This document shows positions 20,999 through 32,492 of a DNA stretch of 64,000 nucleotides, one piece after another. Within the stretch, counting starts at the first letter, position 1. The number at the start of each line of letters is the position of its first letter. Both the position numbers and the translations under genes were made by a program. The notes under the pieces were generated by a model. That model was not told the DNA's origin and searched no databases. It was given only the letters and a program-made list of their open reading frames with translations. Origin of the DNA: Agrococcus sp. Marseille-P2731 (lineage in GTDB: Bacteria > Actinomycetota > Actinomycetes > Actinomycetales > Microbacteriaceae); the NCBI RefSeq assembly GCF_900117395.1, contig NZ_FPEG01000003.1, positions 744,001 through 808,000 of the forward strand, given 5' to 3'.

Positions 20999-21015
20999 AC
21001 AGCGGATCGGGCCGA

Positions 21016-22437
21016 TCAGGCCTTGTGCGTGCCGCGGCGACGCGCGACGACCAGCACGACGCCGATGCCGATCAGCAGCAGCGCACCGCCGCCGATCAGG
21101 AAGGCGATCTGGCCGTCGCCACCCGTGATGGGCAGCTGGAAGGCCGGAGCCTGCGCGTTCTCGATCGTCGTGGTGTTGGGCGCTGCCAGGCTGCTCGGGA
21201 GCACCGTGACCTCGTAGTCACCGGTGCCGCCGATGATGTAGCCCAGCGGTGCCTCGACCTCGCGCAGCGTGTAGGTCACGCCCTCGAGCGTCGTGCGCAG
21301 GCCGGGGATGACGACGACGCCGTCGACGGTCGTGAACCGCGTCTCGCCGTCGACCTCGACCAGCGCGCCGGCCGTGTCGTACACCTCGAAGACCGCGCCG
21401 TCGAGCAGCTCGGTGGAGCCGGCGGCCGTCTTGGTGATCTGGAGCGCGCCCCAGTAGCTCACCGCCTCGTTCGACACGAAGCCGTTCATCCGCTCGGGGT
21501 CGTTGACGAAGACGGCCGCGGTGTTCTCGATCGAGCCGTCGCCCACCGCGATGATCTCGCTCGTGATCGTCACGGCGAGGGTCTGGCCGCCGGCAGCGTT
21601 CAGCGCGAGGAGGCCGGGGCCTGACATCTCGACGACGACGAGGCCGCCGGTCGAGGTGAGCGCGTAGTCGGTGCCTGCCGTCAGCGAGGTCTCGCCGAGC
21701 GTGACCGTCGCCGAGACGAAGGCGAGCTGCTCGACCGAGAGCTGGTCGATGACCGCGAAGGCCGACAGCGTGTTGCCCTCGCTCTGGTAGGGCACGAAGG
21801 TGTCGATCGTCCAGGCGACCTGGTCGCCGATGCCGCGAGCGTCGGTGTCCACGACCTCCTTCGCGACGTCGATCAGCGAGTTCTTCGGGTAGACGTTGAC
21901 GTCGTAGAGCCAGTCATCGCCCTCGATCGCCTGCGGGATCGAGACGAGGAAGGGCTGCGCCGGCAGCGCGACCGGGTTGGCGCCCGTGCTGGTCTCCGTC
22001 ACGAGGTACACGCCGATCGGCAGGCCGCCGAAGACCGCCTCACCTGCGGTCGGGGTGCCGATCGCGCCGGTCGTCGCCGTGTCGGCGGCGCCCAGCGGGT
22101 AGGCCTCGGCGTCGCCGAGCACGTCAGCGGCGACGAGCCCGTCCGCTGCAGCCCAGCCCGCGTTGGTGCTCAGGTCGATGCTCTCGACCTGCTGCGCCGT
22201 GAACGTCACGCCGCCCAGCGGGTTCATGCCGGTCGTGTCGATCTCGGTGCCGTCGCCGACGGTGCCGGGCGTCGGCGGCTGCTCGAGCTTGTGGACGGTG
22301 ATCGAGCCCTCGGCGGCGGGGTCGATGTTGGGTGCAGCGGAGGCAGGTGCAGCGCCGAGCGCCAGCAGTCCGGCGACCGACACGGCGGCGATGGCAGCTG
22401 CGAGGCGGCTGCTCATGCCCATCTGTCGTTGCTTCAT
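21016..22437 (-). CDS. Major (backbone) pilin, LPXTG-anchored, SpaA/SpaH type
   Basis: This is a 473-aa exported protein with a signal peptide of about 34 residues. The pilin motif is DVNVYPKNSL, whose lysine is used for polymerisation. An isopeptide-forming fimbrial domain follows, then a SpaA-like prealbumin domain (GALQITKTAAGS ... YTLREVEAPLGYI, about 355-425) with an E-box-like glutamate, then LPITG at 435, a hydrophobic helix and the basic tail RRRGTHKA. This is the complete set for a sortase C substrate. AGGAG lies 9 nt before the ATG. Middle gene of the pilus operon. Confidence 0.92.
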   Translation of the reverse strand: MKQRQMGMSSRLAAAIAAVSVAGLLALGAAPASAAPNIDPAAEGSITVHKLEQPPTPGTVGDGTEIDTTGMNPLGGVTFTAQQVESIDLSTNAGWAAADGLVAADVLGDAEAYPLGAADTATTGAIGTPTAGEAVFGGLPIGVYLVTETSTGANPVALPAQPFLVSIPQAIEGDDWLYDVNVYPKNSLIDVAKEVVDTDARGIGDQVAWTIDTFVPYQSEGNTLSAFAVIDQLSVEQLAFVSATVTLGETSLTAGTDYALTSTGGLVVVEMSGPGLLALNAAGGQTLAVTITSEIIAVGDGSIENTAAVFVNDPERMNGFVSNEAVSYWGALQITKTAAGSTELLDGAVFEVYDTAGALVEVDGETRFTTVDGVVVIPGLRTTLEGVTYTLREVEAPLGYIIGGTGDYEVTVLPSSLAAPNTTTIENAQAPAFQLPITGGDGQIAFLIGGGALLLIGIGVVLVVARRRGTHKA

Positions 22438-22492
22438 GAGTGGGTTCTCCTGGTGATGAGTGGTTCGGAAGGGATGGGGGAAGTCGAAGGGG

Positions 22493-25393
22493 TCAGTGCG
22501 CGCGTCGATGCCGCACGGCCAGCGCCAGCACGAGGAGCAGGCCGAGGGCGAGCACCCCGCCACCGGCGAGCGCGAGCTGATCGGCGCCGATGCCGCCGGT
22601 GAGCGGCAGCGCGAAGGCCGGCACCGCCTGGTTGACGAAGCGGTAGACGTCGTGCGCGGCAGCGCCGACGGAGACGGCTCTCGGATCGACCTCCTGCCAC
22701 AGCGACGCGTCGGCGTGGTCGATCGGCGCCTCGGGATCCCCGAGGTAGCGCTCCACGCGCAGCGCGAGGTGCGGCGCGGTGCCGCCCTCCGTCAGCGCGT
22801 ACGCGTGGCCGGGCCGAACCTCGAAGGTGTTCGCCGCCAGCGCCGGCTCGGCGCCCTGCACGACCGTCGGGGTGAGGCCAGCGAGCTGCGCGGGCGAGGC
22901 GACCAGCTCGAACGCGGCGGGGACCAGCTGGCCCTGCTCGTCGATGACCTGCTTGAGGAGCGTCAGCTCTGCGGTCGTCTGCCCGATCGCGCACGTGACG
23001 CGTGCGCCGGTCGGGACCCGCACTGCGGCGCCGGTGAGCGCGACCGGCACCCCCGCATCCGTCGTGCACGACCACGGGCCGGAGGCCACGTAGGTCGCCG
23101 GGCCCGCGTGACCGAGGGTGTAGTCGGCGGTGGGGCTGACGCGCCCGGTGACGCCCGTCGGACCCGACAGCGAGCCGGTCGGGCCGGTCGCGCTCAGCGT
23201 CCACTGCCCGGCGCCCGCGCTGCCGTGGTCCACGCGGTTGACGAGCGTCAGGGTGCTCTGGCACGTGACCGTGTTCGTCACGGTGACGACGGTGGTCGTG
23301 CCCGAGAGGGCGACGGATGCGGGCATCGGCCGGGTGACGCCGCCGGCCGTCGCCGTGGAGGACACGAGCGTGCAGGAGACGGAGGGAGCGATCGTGGTGG
23401 TCTCGGCCACCGTCACGGTCGCGGTCGGCAGGTAGCCGTCGCGGGGCACGGCCCACGTCTGCGCCGTGGCGCCGGCGGCGCCCGGCCCCGTGAGGGTGGC
23501 GGATGCGGTGAGTCCGGCGGGCTGCGAGCCCTCGGGGTAGCTGACGCCGTCGACGACCCATGCCTTGCGCACTTCGACCCGGACGGCGCCGCTGTTCACG
23601 ACCGCCGCGGTCTGGCTGAGGACCGCGGTGCTGCCGACCGGCGTCGCCGTCGCGGTCGCGGTGTTGCGCACCTCGAGGCCGCGTGACGCCTCGGTGAGCT
23701 GCACCCGGTAGGTCAGCGTCACGGTGGCGCCGATGGGGAGCCCGGCCGTGCGCGTCCAGGTGATGGTGGTGCCGGCGCGAGAGACCGTGCCCTGCTCGCC
23801 GGTGGAGACCACGGCTCGCAGAGAGCCCTCGACGAAGGTGGCGCGGGTGAGCACGCCGCTGAGGTCGTCGGTGAGCTGTGGCGAGCTCAACAGCGTCTGA
23901 CCGCTGTTGCGGAGCGTCACCGTGTACTCGATCGCCTGCCCTGGCACGCCGCCGGCACCGGCGGGCACGTTCGAGGCCTTCGTCACGGCCAGCTGGGGCA
24001 GCGCGACGACGACGGGGTGGTCCTCGACCTCTCCCACCGCGGCGACGCCCGTCGGGGCGAGGGTCGTGCCCGTCGCGCCGATGCGGAGGCGCAGGTAGGT
24101 CGGAGTCGCGGCGGGCGCCGCGACGACGGTGGCGGGCACCGTCCACGTGAGGGTCGCGGAACCTGACGCGCAGACCGTCTGCTGCGAGGCATCCGCCGCG
24201 TCGGCCGCACCGATGAAGGAGCCGTTGCGGTTCCAGTCGAGCCAGCCGCGCACGGCGCCCGTGCCGGTGCACGAGACGCGCACCTGGTACTGCTGGCCTG
24301 CGGCGGTCGCGACCTGGAGGGTGCCGCTCGTCACCTGCTGGCCGGTCGTGGGGCTCGTGAACGTGAAGAGCGCATCCTCGTCGTCGATGCCGGTGGTGTC
24401 GTCGCCGGTCCCCGGCCCCGGGTTCGGCGCGCCCTCCCCGTCGACGGTGGCACCGAGGGTGCCGACCGGCGTGGTCGTCGAGGTCGAAGGGGTCGCGAAG
24501 GGGATGGAGGAGAAGACGGGGACGCCGCGGTTCGTCGTGGTCCAGGCGCCGGTCGTCGTCGGCACCTCGCCGCGGTCGTAGCGAGGCTGCAGGATCGCGC
24601 CGGCGTCGCCGTAGGAGGCGGGGGCGTCGCCGAAGTCGAGCGCGAGCATGACGCCGAGGGCGATGGCGCTCTTGCCGCCGCCGCGCACGGTCACGCTCGT
24701 CAGCGAGGTGGCGCCGTCGACGAACGCCACCGTGGCGGGACCGGAGGCGCAGGGGGAGGTCGGACCGTAGAGCTCGAGCCGCTGCGGGCTGGTCGACGGA
24801 CGGTAGGCGTAGGAGTCCGCCGTGCAGCCGGCGGTGCGGTGGCCGTCGATCATGCGCCAGGTGGCGCCGGCGGGCGCGGTCGCGCCCACGTGCTCCTGGG
24901 CGCCAGACTGCTCGGCGTCGGCGAAGACGAGGCCGGCGAGCGGCACGTTCGCACCCTGGTACGCCGCGCTGCACGCGAGGTTGAACGTGACGGTCGAGTT
25001 GTCCGGCCCGCTCAGGCCGCTGATGAGCCGGTTGCTGGCACCCGTGCCGCCGATGTTGTAGAGCTCGTCGAGCGCGTCGCCGCCCCAAGAGCCCGGGCGA
25101 TACGCGGTGAGCGAGCCGCTCAGGCTCGAGATCGTGCACGAGACCGTGAGCGGCTGCCCCGCCACCGTGACGGTGGTGGTGCGGGTGCCGTTGCTGACGG
25201 CCTGGTTGTGCGTGCCCCACTCGATCCACTCGATCGACTGCAGGTAGCGACCGGAGCCACCCGTCGCCTGCGCCGCCTCCGCCTCGGACGCGGGGGTCAA
25301 CGGCGAGAGCGGCACGAGCACGGCACCGAGCAGGATCGCCGCGGTCGCCGCAGCGATCGCACCGATGGAGCGACGGGTTCTGGACGCGCGCAT
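22493..25393 (-). CDS. Large LPXTG surface protein, probable pilus tip adhesin
   Basis: This is a 966-aa exported protein with a signal peptide of about 40 residues. An N-terminal globular region (about 45-240) contains several cysteines. A segment with DFGDAPASYGDAG and ending GEVEDHPVVV (about 245-470) resembles the GEVEDY adhesin module. A DUF11-like repeat follows (AVTKASNVPAGAGG ... IEYTVTLRNSG, about 480-590), then further beta-rich repeats, and LPLTG at 929 with a hydrophobic helix and RHRRAH tail. The first gene of a pilus operon is usually the tip subunit. GGAGG lies 10 nt before ATG 25393; an in-frame start at 25447 is possible. Confidence 0.85.
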   Translation of the reverse strand: MRASRTRRSIGAIAAATAAILLGAVLVPLSPLTPASEAEAAQATGGSGRYLQSIEWIEWGTHNQAVSNGTRTTTVTVAGQPLTVSCTISSLSGSLTAYRPGSWGGDALDELYNIGGTGASNRLISGLSGPDNSTVTFNLACSAAYQGANVPLAGLVFADAEQSGAQEHVGATAPAGATWRMIDGHRTAGCTADSYAYRPSTSPQRLELYGPTSPCASGPATVAFVDGATSLTSVTVRGGGKSAIALGVMLALDFGDAPASYGDAGAILQPRYDRGEVPTTTGAWTTTNRGVPVFSSIPFATPSTSTTTPVGTLGATVDGEGAPNPGPGTGDDTTGIDDEDALFTFTSPTTGQQVTSGTLQVATAAGQQYQVRVSCTGTGAVRGWLDWNRNGSFIGAADAADASQQTVCASGSATLTWTVPATVVAAPAATPTYLRLRIGATGTTLAPTGVAAVGEVEDHPVVVALPQLAVTKASNVPAGAGGVPGQAIEYTVTLRNSGQTLLSSPQLTDDLSGVLTRATFVEGSLRAVVSTGEQGTVSRAGTTITWTRTAGLPIGATVTLTYRVQLTEASRGLEVRNTATATATPVGSTAVLSQTAAVVNSGAVRVEVRKAWVVDGVSYPEGSQPAGLTASATLTGPGAAGATAQTWAVPRDGYLPTATVTVAETTTIAPSVSCTLVSSTATAGGVTRPMPASVALSGTTTVVTVTNTVTCQSTLTLVNRVDHGSAGAGQWTLSATGPTGSLSGPTGVTGRVSPTADYTLGHAGPATYVASGPWSCTTDAGVPVALTGAAVRVPTGARVTCAIGQTTAELTLLKQVIDEQGQLVPAAFELVASPAQLAGLTPTVVQGAEPALAANTFEVRPGHAYALTEGGTAPHLALRVERYLGDPEAPIDHADASLWQEVDPRAVSVGAAAHDVYRFVNQAVPAFALPLTGGIGADQLALAGGGVLALGLLLVLALAVRHRRAH

Positions 25394-25477
25394 GCCGAGG
25401 AGACCTCCGGGAGGGGATGAGGCTCCCGGCGCGACTGCGCGCCGCAACCCATCGAGATCGACGGGGGGAGCATGAGC

Positions 25478-25506
25478 AGGCTAAGCGCAAAAGCGCGCTT
25501 CCAGCA
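25478..25506 (-). promoter_or_regulatory. Probable promoter of the pilus operon
   Basis: On the minus strand TTGCTG (25506-25501), a 17-bp spacer and TAGCCT (25483-25478) form a plausible sigma-70-type promoter about 85 nt upstream of the adhesin start. The spacer itself is the dyad AAGCGC-aaaagc-GCGCTT, which a regulator could bind. The 25485-25550 stretch is the most AT-rich DNA around. Confidence 0.5.
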
Positions 25507-25707
25507 ATCTTTCTTCGAGCAGCACTCACTTAAGGTTTCCTCAGCCGCGCGGGCGCCCGGCTTGGGGCGGCTGCGCGCTGGGCTCACCTGTCCGCCGGGC
25601 GGGCGTCCTCGTGGAGGGGGATGGCGGTGAGCATGGCGGCAGCGGGCGGCGCGGGCAAGACCACGTCGCCGGGCGGGTAGGGCGACGCGCCACGAGACGA
25701 GCTGGCT

Positions 25708-25816
25708 GGCTGGGTCTCGTGACGCGTCGCGCTGCGCGCGGCGCTCCTCGACCGGCGGGGGGCCGGCTGGGTCTCGTGACGCGTCGCGCTGCGCGCGGCG
25801 CTCCTCGACCGGCGGG
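25708..25816 (+). repeat. Two 52-bp direct repeats of an interspersed REP-like element
   Basis: Copies at 25708-25759 and 25765-25816 are identical: they start GGCTGGGTCTCGTGACGCGT, pass through a CGCGCTGCGCGCGG core and end GCTCCTCGACCGGCGGG. The second copy abuts the stop codon (25819-25817) of the Clp gene. The ends GGTCTCGTGACGCGT ... GCGCTCCTCGACC match the reverse complement of the last repeat in the array at 5818-5985, defining one repeat family. Confidence 0.88.
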
Positions 25817-28345
<2,529 letters not shown>

Positions 28346-28361
28346 GTGCGTCCTCCGAGAA

Positions 28362-28382
28362 CTTGAGCGTATGAGACTCAAG
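28362..28382 (-). promoter_or_regulatory. HAIR operator (HspR-binding site) of the Clp gene
   Basis: CTTGAGC-N7-ACTCAAG matches the HspR inverted repeat CTTGAGT-N7-ACTCAAG with one mismatch. It lies 17-37 nt upstream of the start codon, next to the ribosome site. HspR with DnaK represses heat-shock genes in actinobacteria through this site. Confidence 0.88.
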
Positions 28383-28450
28383 TTAGAACATCGGAGTGCG
28401 CCGCGCATTCCCGTTCGCCGAGGGCGAGCGCGGAGTGCGCGCCGATGGCC

Positions 28451-28885
28451 TCAGCCGACCGCCTTCTTGACGAGCTCCTCGACGCGCTTGCGCACCGCAT
28501 CCGTCGCCTCGACGATCGCGAACGACGCCGGCCACATCGCGCCGTCGTCGAGCGAGGCGTCGTCCTGGAAGCCGAGCGTGCCGTAGCGGGCGTCGAACTT
28601 CGAGGCCTGCTGGTAGAACACGATCACCTTGCCGTCCCTGGCGTAGGCGGGGAAGCCGTACCAGGTCTTGGGGTCGAGCTCTGGCGCGACCTCGGTGACC
28701 GCCTCGTGGATCATCTGCGCGATCGCCTTGTCGGGCTCCGGCAGGCCCTCGATCGTGTCGAGCACGTCGCGCAGGTCCTTCTCCTTCTTGCTGCCGCCCT
28801 TGCGGCCCGCCTGCTTGCGGAGCTCGGCGGCGCGATCCTTGAGCGCCTGCTTCTCGAAGTCGGAGAGCTTGCCGTCGTCAGCCAT
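28451..28885 (-). CDS. DUF1801 / YdhG-like protein
   Basis: This is a 144-aa soluble protein. The N-terminal third is lysine-rich and helical (ELRKQAGRKGGSKKEKD). The DUF1801 core is visible as LPEPDKAIAQMIHEAVTEV (about 48-66), KTWYGFPAYARDGKVIVFYQ (about 73-92) and RYGTLGFQDDASLDDG. Related proteins have been called iron chaperones (frataxin-like fold), but the biochemical role is not settled. A GAGGGA sequence precedes the ATG by 6 nt. It is a single gene with no informative neighbour. Confidence 0.75.
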   Translation of the reverse strand: MADDGKLSDFEKQALKDRAAELRKQAGRKGGSKKEKDLRDVLDTIEGLPEPDKAIAQMIHEAVTEVAPELDPKTWYGFPAYARDGKVIVFYQQASKFDARYGTLGFQDDASLDDGAMWPASFAIVEATDAVRKRVEELVKKAVG

Positions 28886-29214
28886 GTCGATTCCCTCGGT
28901 CGGATGCGGTGCGCCGCTGGTGCGCGTGTGCGCCACAGCAGCGCGCTGCGCGGTCTGCGTTGCACCGATCATGCCGCGCTCGCCGCCCATCGCGCTTCTC
29001 CATTCCTGCGCGATCCCGTCGCGGGCAGGTCGAGGCGGTCCCTCTCGCTCCCGCCGAGCGCTCGCCGAACGAAGGGGACCCCTTCGCCCATGCGGGACCC
29101 GGTGCACCGGGTCCCGCATGGGCGGAGGGGTCCCGCAGCAGAGGAGGGCGGCGGAGGCGGCGGCGACGGAGGCGCGGAGGCTGCGGAGGCGCGCAGCACG
29201 CGCCGCGATCCGCG
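28886..29214. other. 329-bp intergenic region with a large palindrome
   Basis: I find no supported gene. The region contains a 58-bp palindrome (29076-29133, listed separately). The remainder is GC-rich, with GGCGGCGACGGAGGCGC-type low complexity at 29145-29200, and shows nothing else I can name. Confidence 0.65.
29076..29133. terminator. 58-bp near-perfect palindrome, terminator-like
   Basis: Left arm 29076-29102 and right arm 29107-29133 are 27 bp each and complementary at 26 positions around the centre TGCA. It lies about 80 nt beyond the stop of the symporter gene and upstream of the DUF1801 gene, so it may terminate the former. The strength and symmetry also fit a REP-like element. Confidence 0.7.
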
Positions 29215-30672
29215 TCAGGCGGTGGGGACCGGCTGCCGACGCGGCCCGGGCTCGTCGCCCGGCGTCGCCGACGCATCCGTCGCCGCGTCGCCGTGCGGTG
29301 CAGCGACCTCGGCCGGCTCGTCGGCGTCGTCGACGAAGGGCCCGTCGCCGCGCTCGCCGTTGTAGAGCTCCAGGTCGAGGATGCCCTCGCGCTTCGCCAC
29401 GATCGTCGGCACGAGCGCCTGCCCCGCCACGTTGAGCGCCGTGCGCCCCATGTCGACGATGGGGTCGACCGCGAGCAGCAGGCCGACGCCCTCGAGCGGC
29501 AGGCCGAGCGTCGAGAGCGTCAGCGTCAGCATCACGGTGGCTCCCGTGGTGCCAGCGGTGGCAGCCGATCCGACGATCGAGACGAAGGCGATCAGGACGT
29601 ACTGGATGATCGTCAGCTCGATGCCGAAGAACTGGGCGACGAAGATGGCGGCGATCGCCGGGTAGATCGCGGCGCAGCCATCCATCTTGGTCGTCGAGCC
29701 GAAGGGCACCGCGAAGGATGCGTACTCGCGCGGCACGCCGAGGTTGCGCTCGGCGACGCGCTGCGTCAGCGGCAGCGTGCCCATGGACGAGCGACTGACG
29801 AAGCCGAGCTGCACCGCCGGCCACACGCCCGAGAAGAACTTGCGCGCCGACAGGCCGTGCGCCTTCGCGAGCGCCGGGTAGACGATGAACATCACGATCG
29901 CGAGGCCGAGGTAGACGGCGCCGACGAACCAGGCGAGGGTGCCGAGCTTCTCCCAGCCGTACTGCACGACCGCGTTGCCGAGCAGGCCGACCGTGCCGAT
30001 CGGCGCGATGCGGATGATCCACCACAGCACCTTCTGGATCACCTGCAGCGCCGACTCGGTGAAGTCGAGGAACGGCTGCGCCTTCTTGCCGAGCTTGAGC
30101 GCGGCGATGCCCACGACGGCCGCCACGACGATGACCTGCAGCACGTTGAAGCCGACGGTCGAGCTGAGGTCACCGGTGTCGGATGCGCGCGTCGAGACGG
30201 TCAGGCCCAGGAAGTTCTGCGGCACGAGGCCGATGAGGAAGTCCCACCAGGTGCCGACCCGGCCGGGCGCCTCGGTCTGCAGCTCGCCGGTGTCGACGCG
30301 CGATCCCGGCTGCAGCACGGTGCCGAGGGCGATGCCGATCGTGACGGCGATGGCCGCCGTGATCGCGAACCAGAGCAGCGTCTGGCCGGCCAGGCGGGCA
30401 GCGTTCTGCACCTTCCGCAGCTGCGCGATCGAGGCGATGATCGCGGTCAGGATGAGCGGCACGACCGCCGTCTTCAGCAGCGCCACGTAGCTCGAGCCGA
30501 TCGCGGCGAGGGTCGCGGCGAGGCCGTTGTCGTTGCCCTCTGCATCAGGGCCGAGCTGGCGCGCGACGAGGCCGAGCACGACGCCGAGCACGAGCGCCAG
30601 GGTGATCTGGAACCCGAACGAGCCGAGGATCTTCCGGGCGCGAGAGGGCGCCGGGGTGGTGGTCGCGGACAC
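29215..30672 (-). CDS. Dicarboxylate/amino-acid:cation symporter (DAACS family)
   Basis: This is a 485-aa membrane protein of the DctA/GltP family with about eight TM segments (about 18-430). The re-entrant loops show SRSSMGTLPLTQRV (the serine-rich HP1 region, about 305-318), FGSTTKMDGCAAIYP (TM7) and the TGTTGATVMLT-like HP2 stretch. It imports dicarboxylates or acidic amino acids with H+ or Na+. The GTG start has AAGGAG upstream. The last 60 residues are acidic and Pro/Ala-rich, an addition to the usual protein. Which substrate is used cannot be told from sequence. Confidence 0.88.
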   Translation of the reverse strand: MSATTTPAPSRARKILGSFGFQITLALVLGVVLGLVARQLGPDAEGNDNGLAATLAAIGSSYVALLKTAVVPLILTAIIASIAQLRKVQNAARLAGQTLLWFAITAAIAVTIGIALGTVLQPGSRVDTGELQTEAPGRVGTWWDFLIGLVPQNFLGLTVSTRASDTGDLSSTVGFNVLQVIVVAAVVGIAALKLGKKAQPFLDFTESALQVIQKVLWWIIRIAPIGTVGLLGNAVVQYGWEKLGTLAWFVGAVYLGLAIVMFIVYPALAKAHGLSARKFFSGVWPAVQLGFVSRSSMGTLPLTQRVAERNLGVPREYASFAVPFGSTTKMDGCAAIYPAIAAIFVAQFFGIELTIIQYVLIAFVSIVGSAATAGTTGATVMLTLTLSTLGLPLEGVGLLLAVDPIVDMGRTALNVAGQALVPTIVAKREGILDLELYNGERGDGPFVDDADEPAEVAAPHGDAATDASATPGDEPGPRRQPVPTA

Positions 30673-30735
30673 AGTGCTCCTTCATGGATGCGGTGGGAGG
30701 GGTGCGCGGGCCACGTCGCCCGAGGTGCACCATCA

Positions 30736-30764
30736 GTTATACCCCCCATCGCGGATCGTTTCAG
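30736..30764 (-). promoter_or_regulatory. Promoter of the symporter gene
   Basis: On the minus strand CTGAAA (30764-30759), a 17-bp spacer and TATAAC (30741-30736) form a near-consensus promoter about 60 nt upstream of the GTG start. Confidence 0.6.
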
Positions 30765-30819
30765 CGCGGCCGTGGTCTCGCGCCGTCACGCGGCGTCACA
30801 TCCCTCGGCCGCGCCCGCA

Positions 30820-30833
30820 TGAGAGGCCTCTCA
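30820..30833. promoter_or_regulatory. 14-bp palindrome in the symporter / FAD-oxidoreductase divergent region
   Basis: TGAGAGGCCTCTCA is a perfect palindrome about 130 nt before the start of the plus-strand FAD oxidoreductase. It could be an operator for that cassette; nothing else identifies the regulator. Confidence 0.4.
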
Positions 30834-30962
30834 CCGCGCGCTCCTCTGGCCTTCACCGCCGGCCGCGAACCTGGTCGCAGGCCGCTCGACAGGAACGGCC
30901 GCTCAGCCACAGCCGGAGGACCTCGTGGACCGCAGATGCAGCGCCAGCCCGGAAGCCCGGCG

Positions 30963-32492
30963 ATGAGAGCGGCCGTGGTCGGCTCCGGCCCCAACGGCCT
31001 GGTCGCCGCGATCGAGCTGGCTCGCGCGGGTGTCGAGACGACTGTCTTCGAGGCGCACGCTCGGCCGGGCGGCGCGCTGCGCTCCGCAGCGCCCTTCGGC
31101 GAGGGCCACATCGTCGACCTCGGCGCCACGAGCATGCCCTTCGCGGCGATGAGCCCGGCGCTGGCCCAGCTGCCGCTCGCGGCGCACGGCCTGCGCTGGG
31201 TGCAGCCCGAGACCCCCATGGCGCATCCGCTCGACGACGGCCCCGCCGCCGTGCTGCACCGCGACCTCGAGCGCACGAGCGATGGCCTCGGCCGCGACGG
31301 CCGCGCCTGGCGCCGCGTGCACGAGCCGATCGCACGACGGATGGGCGAGGTCGCCTCGAGCGTGCTGCGCCCGCTGGTGCCGCCCACCGGCCCGCTCCCG
31401 GCTGACCCGCTGCTGCTCGCGAGCTTCGGGCTGCGAGCGGCGGCGCCCGCAGCGGCCCTCGCGCGCGGCGCCTTCCGGTCGGAGCCGGCACGCGCGCTCT
31501 TCGCCGGCTCGGCCGCGCACTCGTGGCGGCCGCTCTCGAAGCCACTCACCGCGTCCTTCGGCGTGCTCTTCGGCGCGGCCGCCCACGCGGGCGGCTGGCC
31601 CTTCGTCGCCGGCGGCAGCGAGCGGCTCGCCGAGGCGCTCGTGGCGGTGCTGCGCTCGCTGGGCGGCGAGGTCGTGACGGACGCACCGATCGACGACGTC
31701 GCATCCCTCGACCGCTTCGACCTCGTGCTGCTCGACGTCGCGCCCCGCAGCGCCGCGCGGCTGCTCGTCGACCGGGCGGCGCCCGCCTACCTGTCGGCGC
31801 TGCGCCGCTTCCGCCACGCGCCCGCAGCAGCCAAGGTCGACCTGCTGCTCGACGGGCCGGTGCCCTGGCGCGACCCTGCGGTCGCCGAGGCGGGCATCGT
31901 GCACCTCGGCGGCTCGCTCGCCGAGATCGCCGCCGCCGAGCGCGCGGTCGTGCGCGGCGCGCTGCCCGAGCGCCCCTTCACGCTGCTCGCGCAGCAGGAT
32001 GCGCACGACGCATCCCGCCGGCCCGCGAGCGACCGGGGCTCGCGCGAGGGCAGGCGCGTCGTCTGGGCGTACGCGCACGTGCCGCACGGCTGCACCGCCC
32101 CCGCGCTCGAGCTCGTCACGGCGCAGATCGAGCGCTTCGCCCCTGGGATCCGCGATCGCATCGTCGGCGCGATCGAGACCGGCCCGGCCGCGCTCGAGCG
32201 CTCGAACCCCAACCTCGTCGGCGGCGACATCATCGGCGGCTCGATCGCCGGCACGCAGCTGCTGCTGCGCCCGACCCGCTCGCTGCGTCCCTACGGCACG
32301 CCCGACCCGCGCATCTGGCTCTGCTCGGCATCGACCCCGCCGGGCGGCGGCGTGCACGGCATGAGCGGCTTCCACGCCGCGCGAGCCGCGCTGCGCGCCC
32401 ACGGCATCCCCGTGCCCGCCCCGATGACGCCGTCGCACCCGACCCCACCCCACGCACCGCTCGCACACCACCGATCCGGAGACCACCGATGA
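30963..32492 (+). CDS. NAD(P)/FAD-dependent oxidoreductase, phytoene-desaturase-like
   Basis: This is a 509-aa flavoprotein. The N-terminal dinucleotide fold is AVVGSGPNGLVAAIELARAG with FEAHARPGGALRSA (about residues 3-45), the hallmark of the CrtI/retinol-saturase-like family, and the C-terminal GGxHG block is TPPGGGVHGMSGFHAARAAL (about 460-480). It should oxidise or saturate a lipid-like substrate; the carotenoid desaturase of this genome is a separate gene at 58176, so another role is likely. GGAAG lies 7 nt before ATG 30963; an ATG at 30936 is possible. It overlaps the next gene by ATGA. Confidence 0.82.
   Translation: MRAAVVGSGPNGLVAAIELARAGVETTVFEAHARPGGALRSAAPFGEGHIVDLGATSMPFAAMSPALAQLPLAAHGLRWVQPETPMAHPLDDGPAAVLHRDLERTSDGLGRDGRAWRRVHEPIARRMGEVASSVLRPLVPPTGPLPADPLLLASFGLRAAAPAAALARGAFRSEPARALFAGSAAHSWRPLSKPLTASFGVLFGAAAHAGGWPFVAGGSERLAEALVAVLRSLGGEVVTDAPIDDVASLDRFDLVLLDVAPRSAARLLVDRAAPAYLSALRRFRHAPAAAKVDLLLDGPVPWRDPAVAEAGIVHLGGSLAEIAAAERAVVRGALPERPFTLLAQQDAHDASRRPASDRGSREGRRVVWAYAHVPHGCTAPALELVTAQIERFAPGIRDRIVGAIETGPAALERSNPNLVGGDIIGGSIAGTQLLLRPTRSLRPYGTPDPRIWLCSASTPPGGGVHGMSGFHAARAALRAHGIPVPAPMTPSHPTPPHAPLAHHRSGDHR

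Larger units (their letters stand above)
25394..25816. other. 423-bp intergenic region, pilus promoter plus REP-like direct repeats
   Basis: No gene is supported here. The left part holds the pilus leader and promoter; the right part (25684-25816) holds two direct repeats described separately. The region between about 25555 and 25680 shows no recognisable feature beyond a GC-rich composition. Confidence 0.7.

Noticed and set aside
22434..25529. A 1031-codon minus-strand frame overlapping the pilus adhesin in another phase
   Set aside because: It gives an Arg/His/Gly-rich product without a signal peptide or domains, while the adhesin frame has signal peptide, GEVEDH module and LPLTG.
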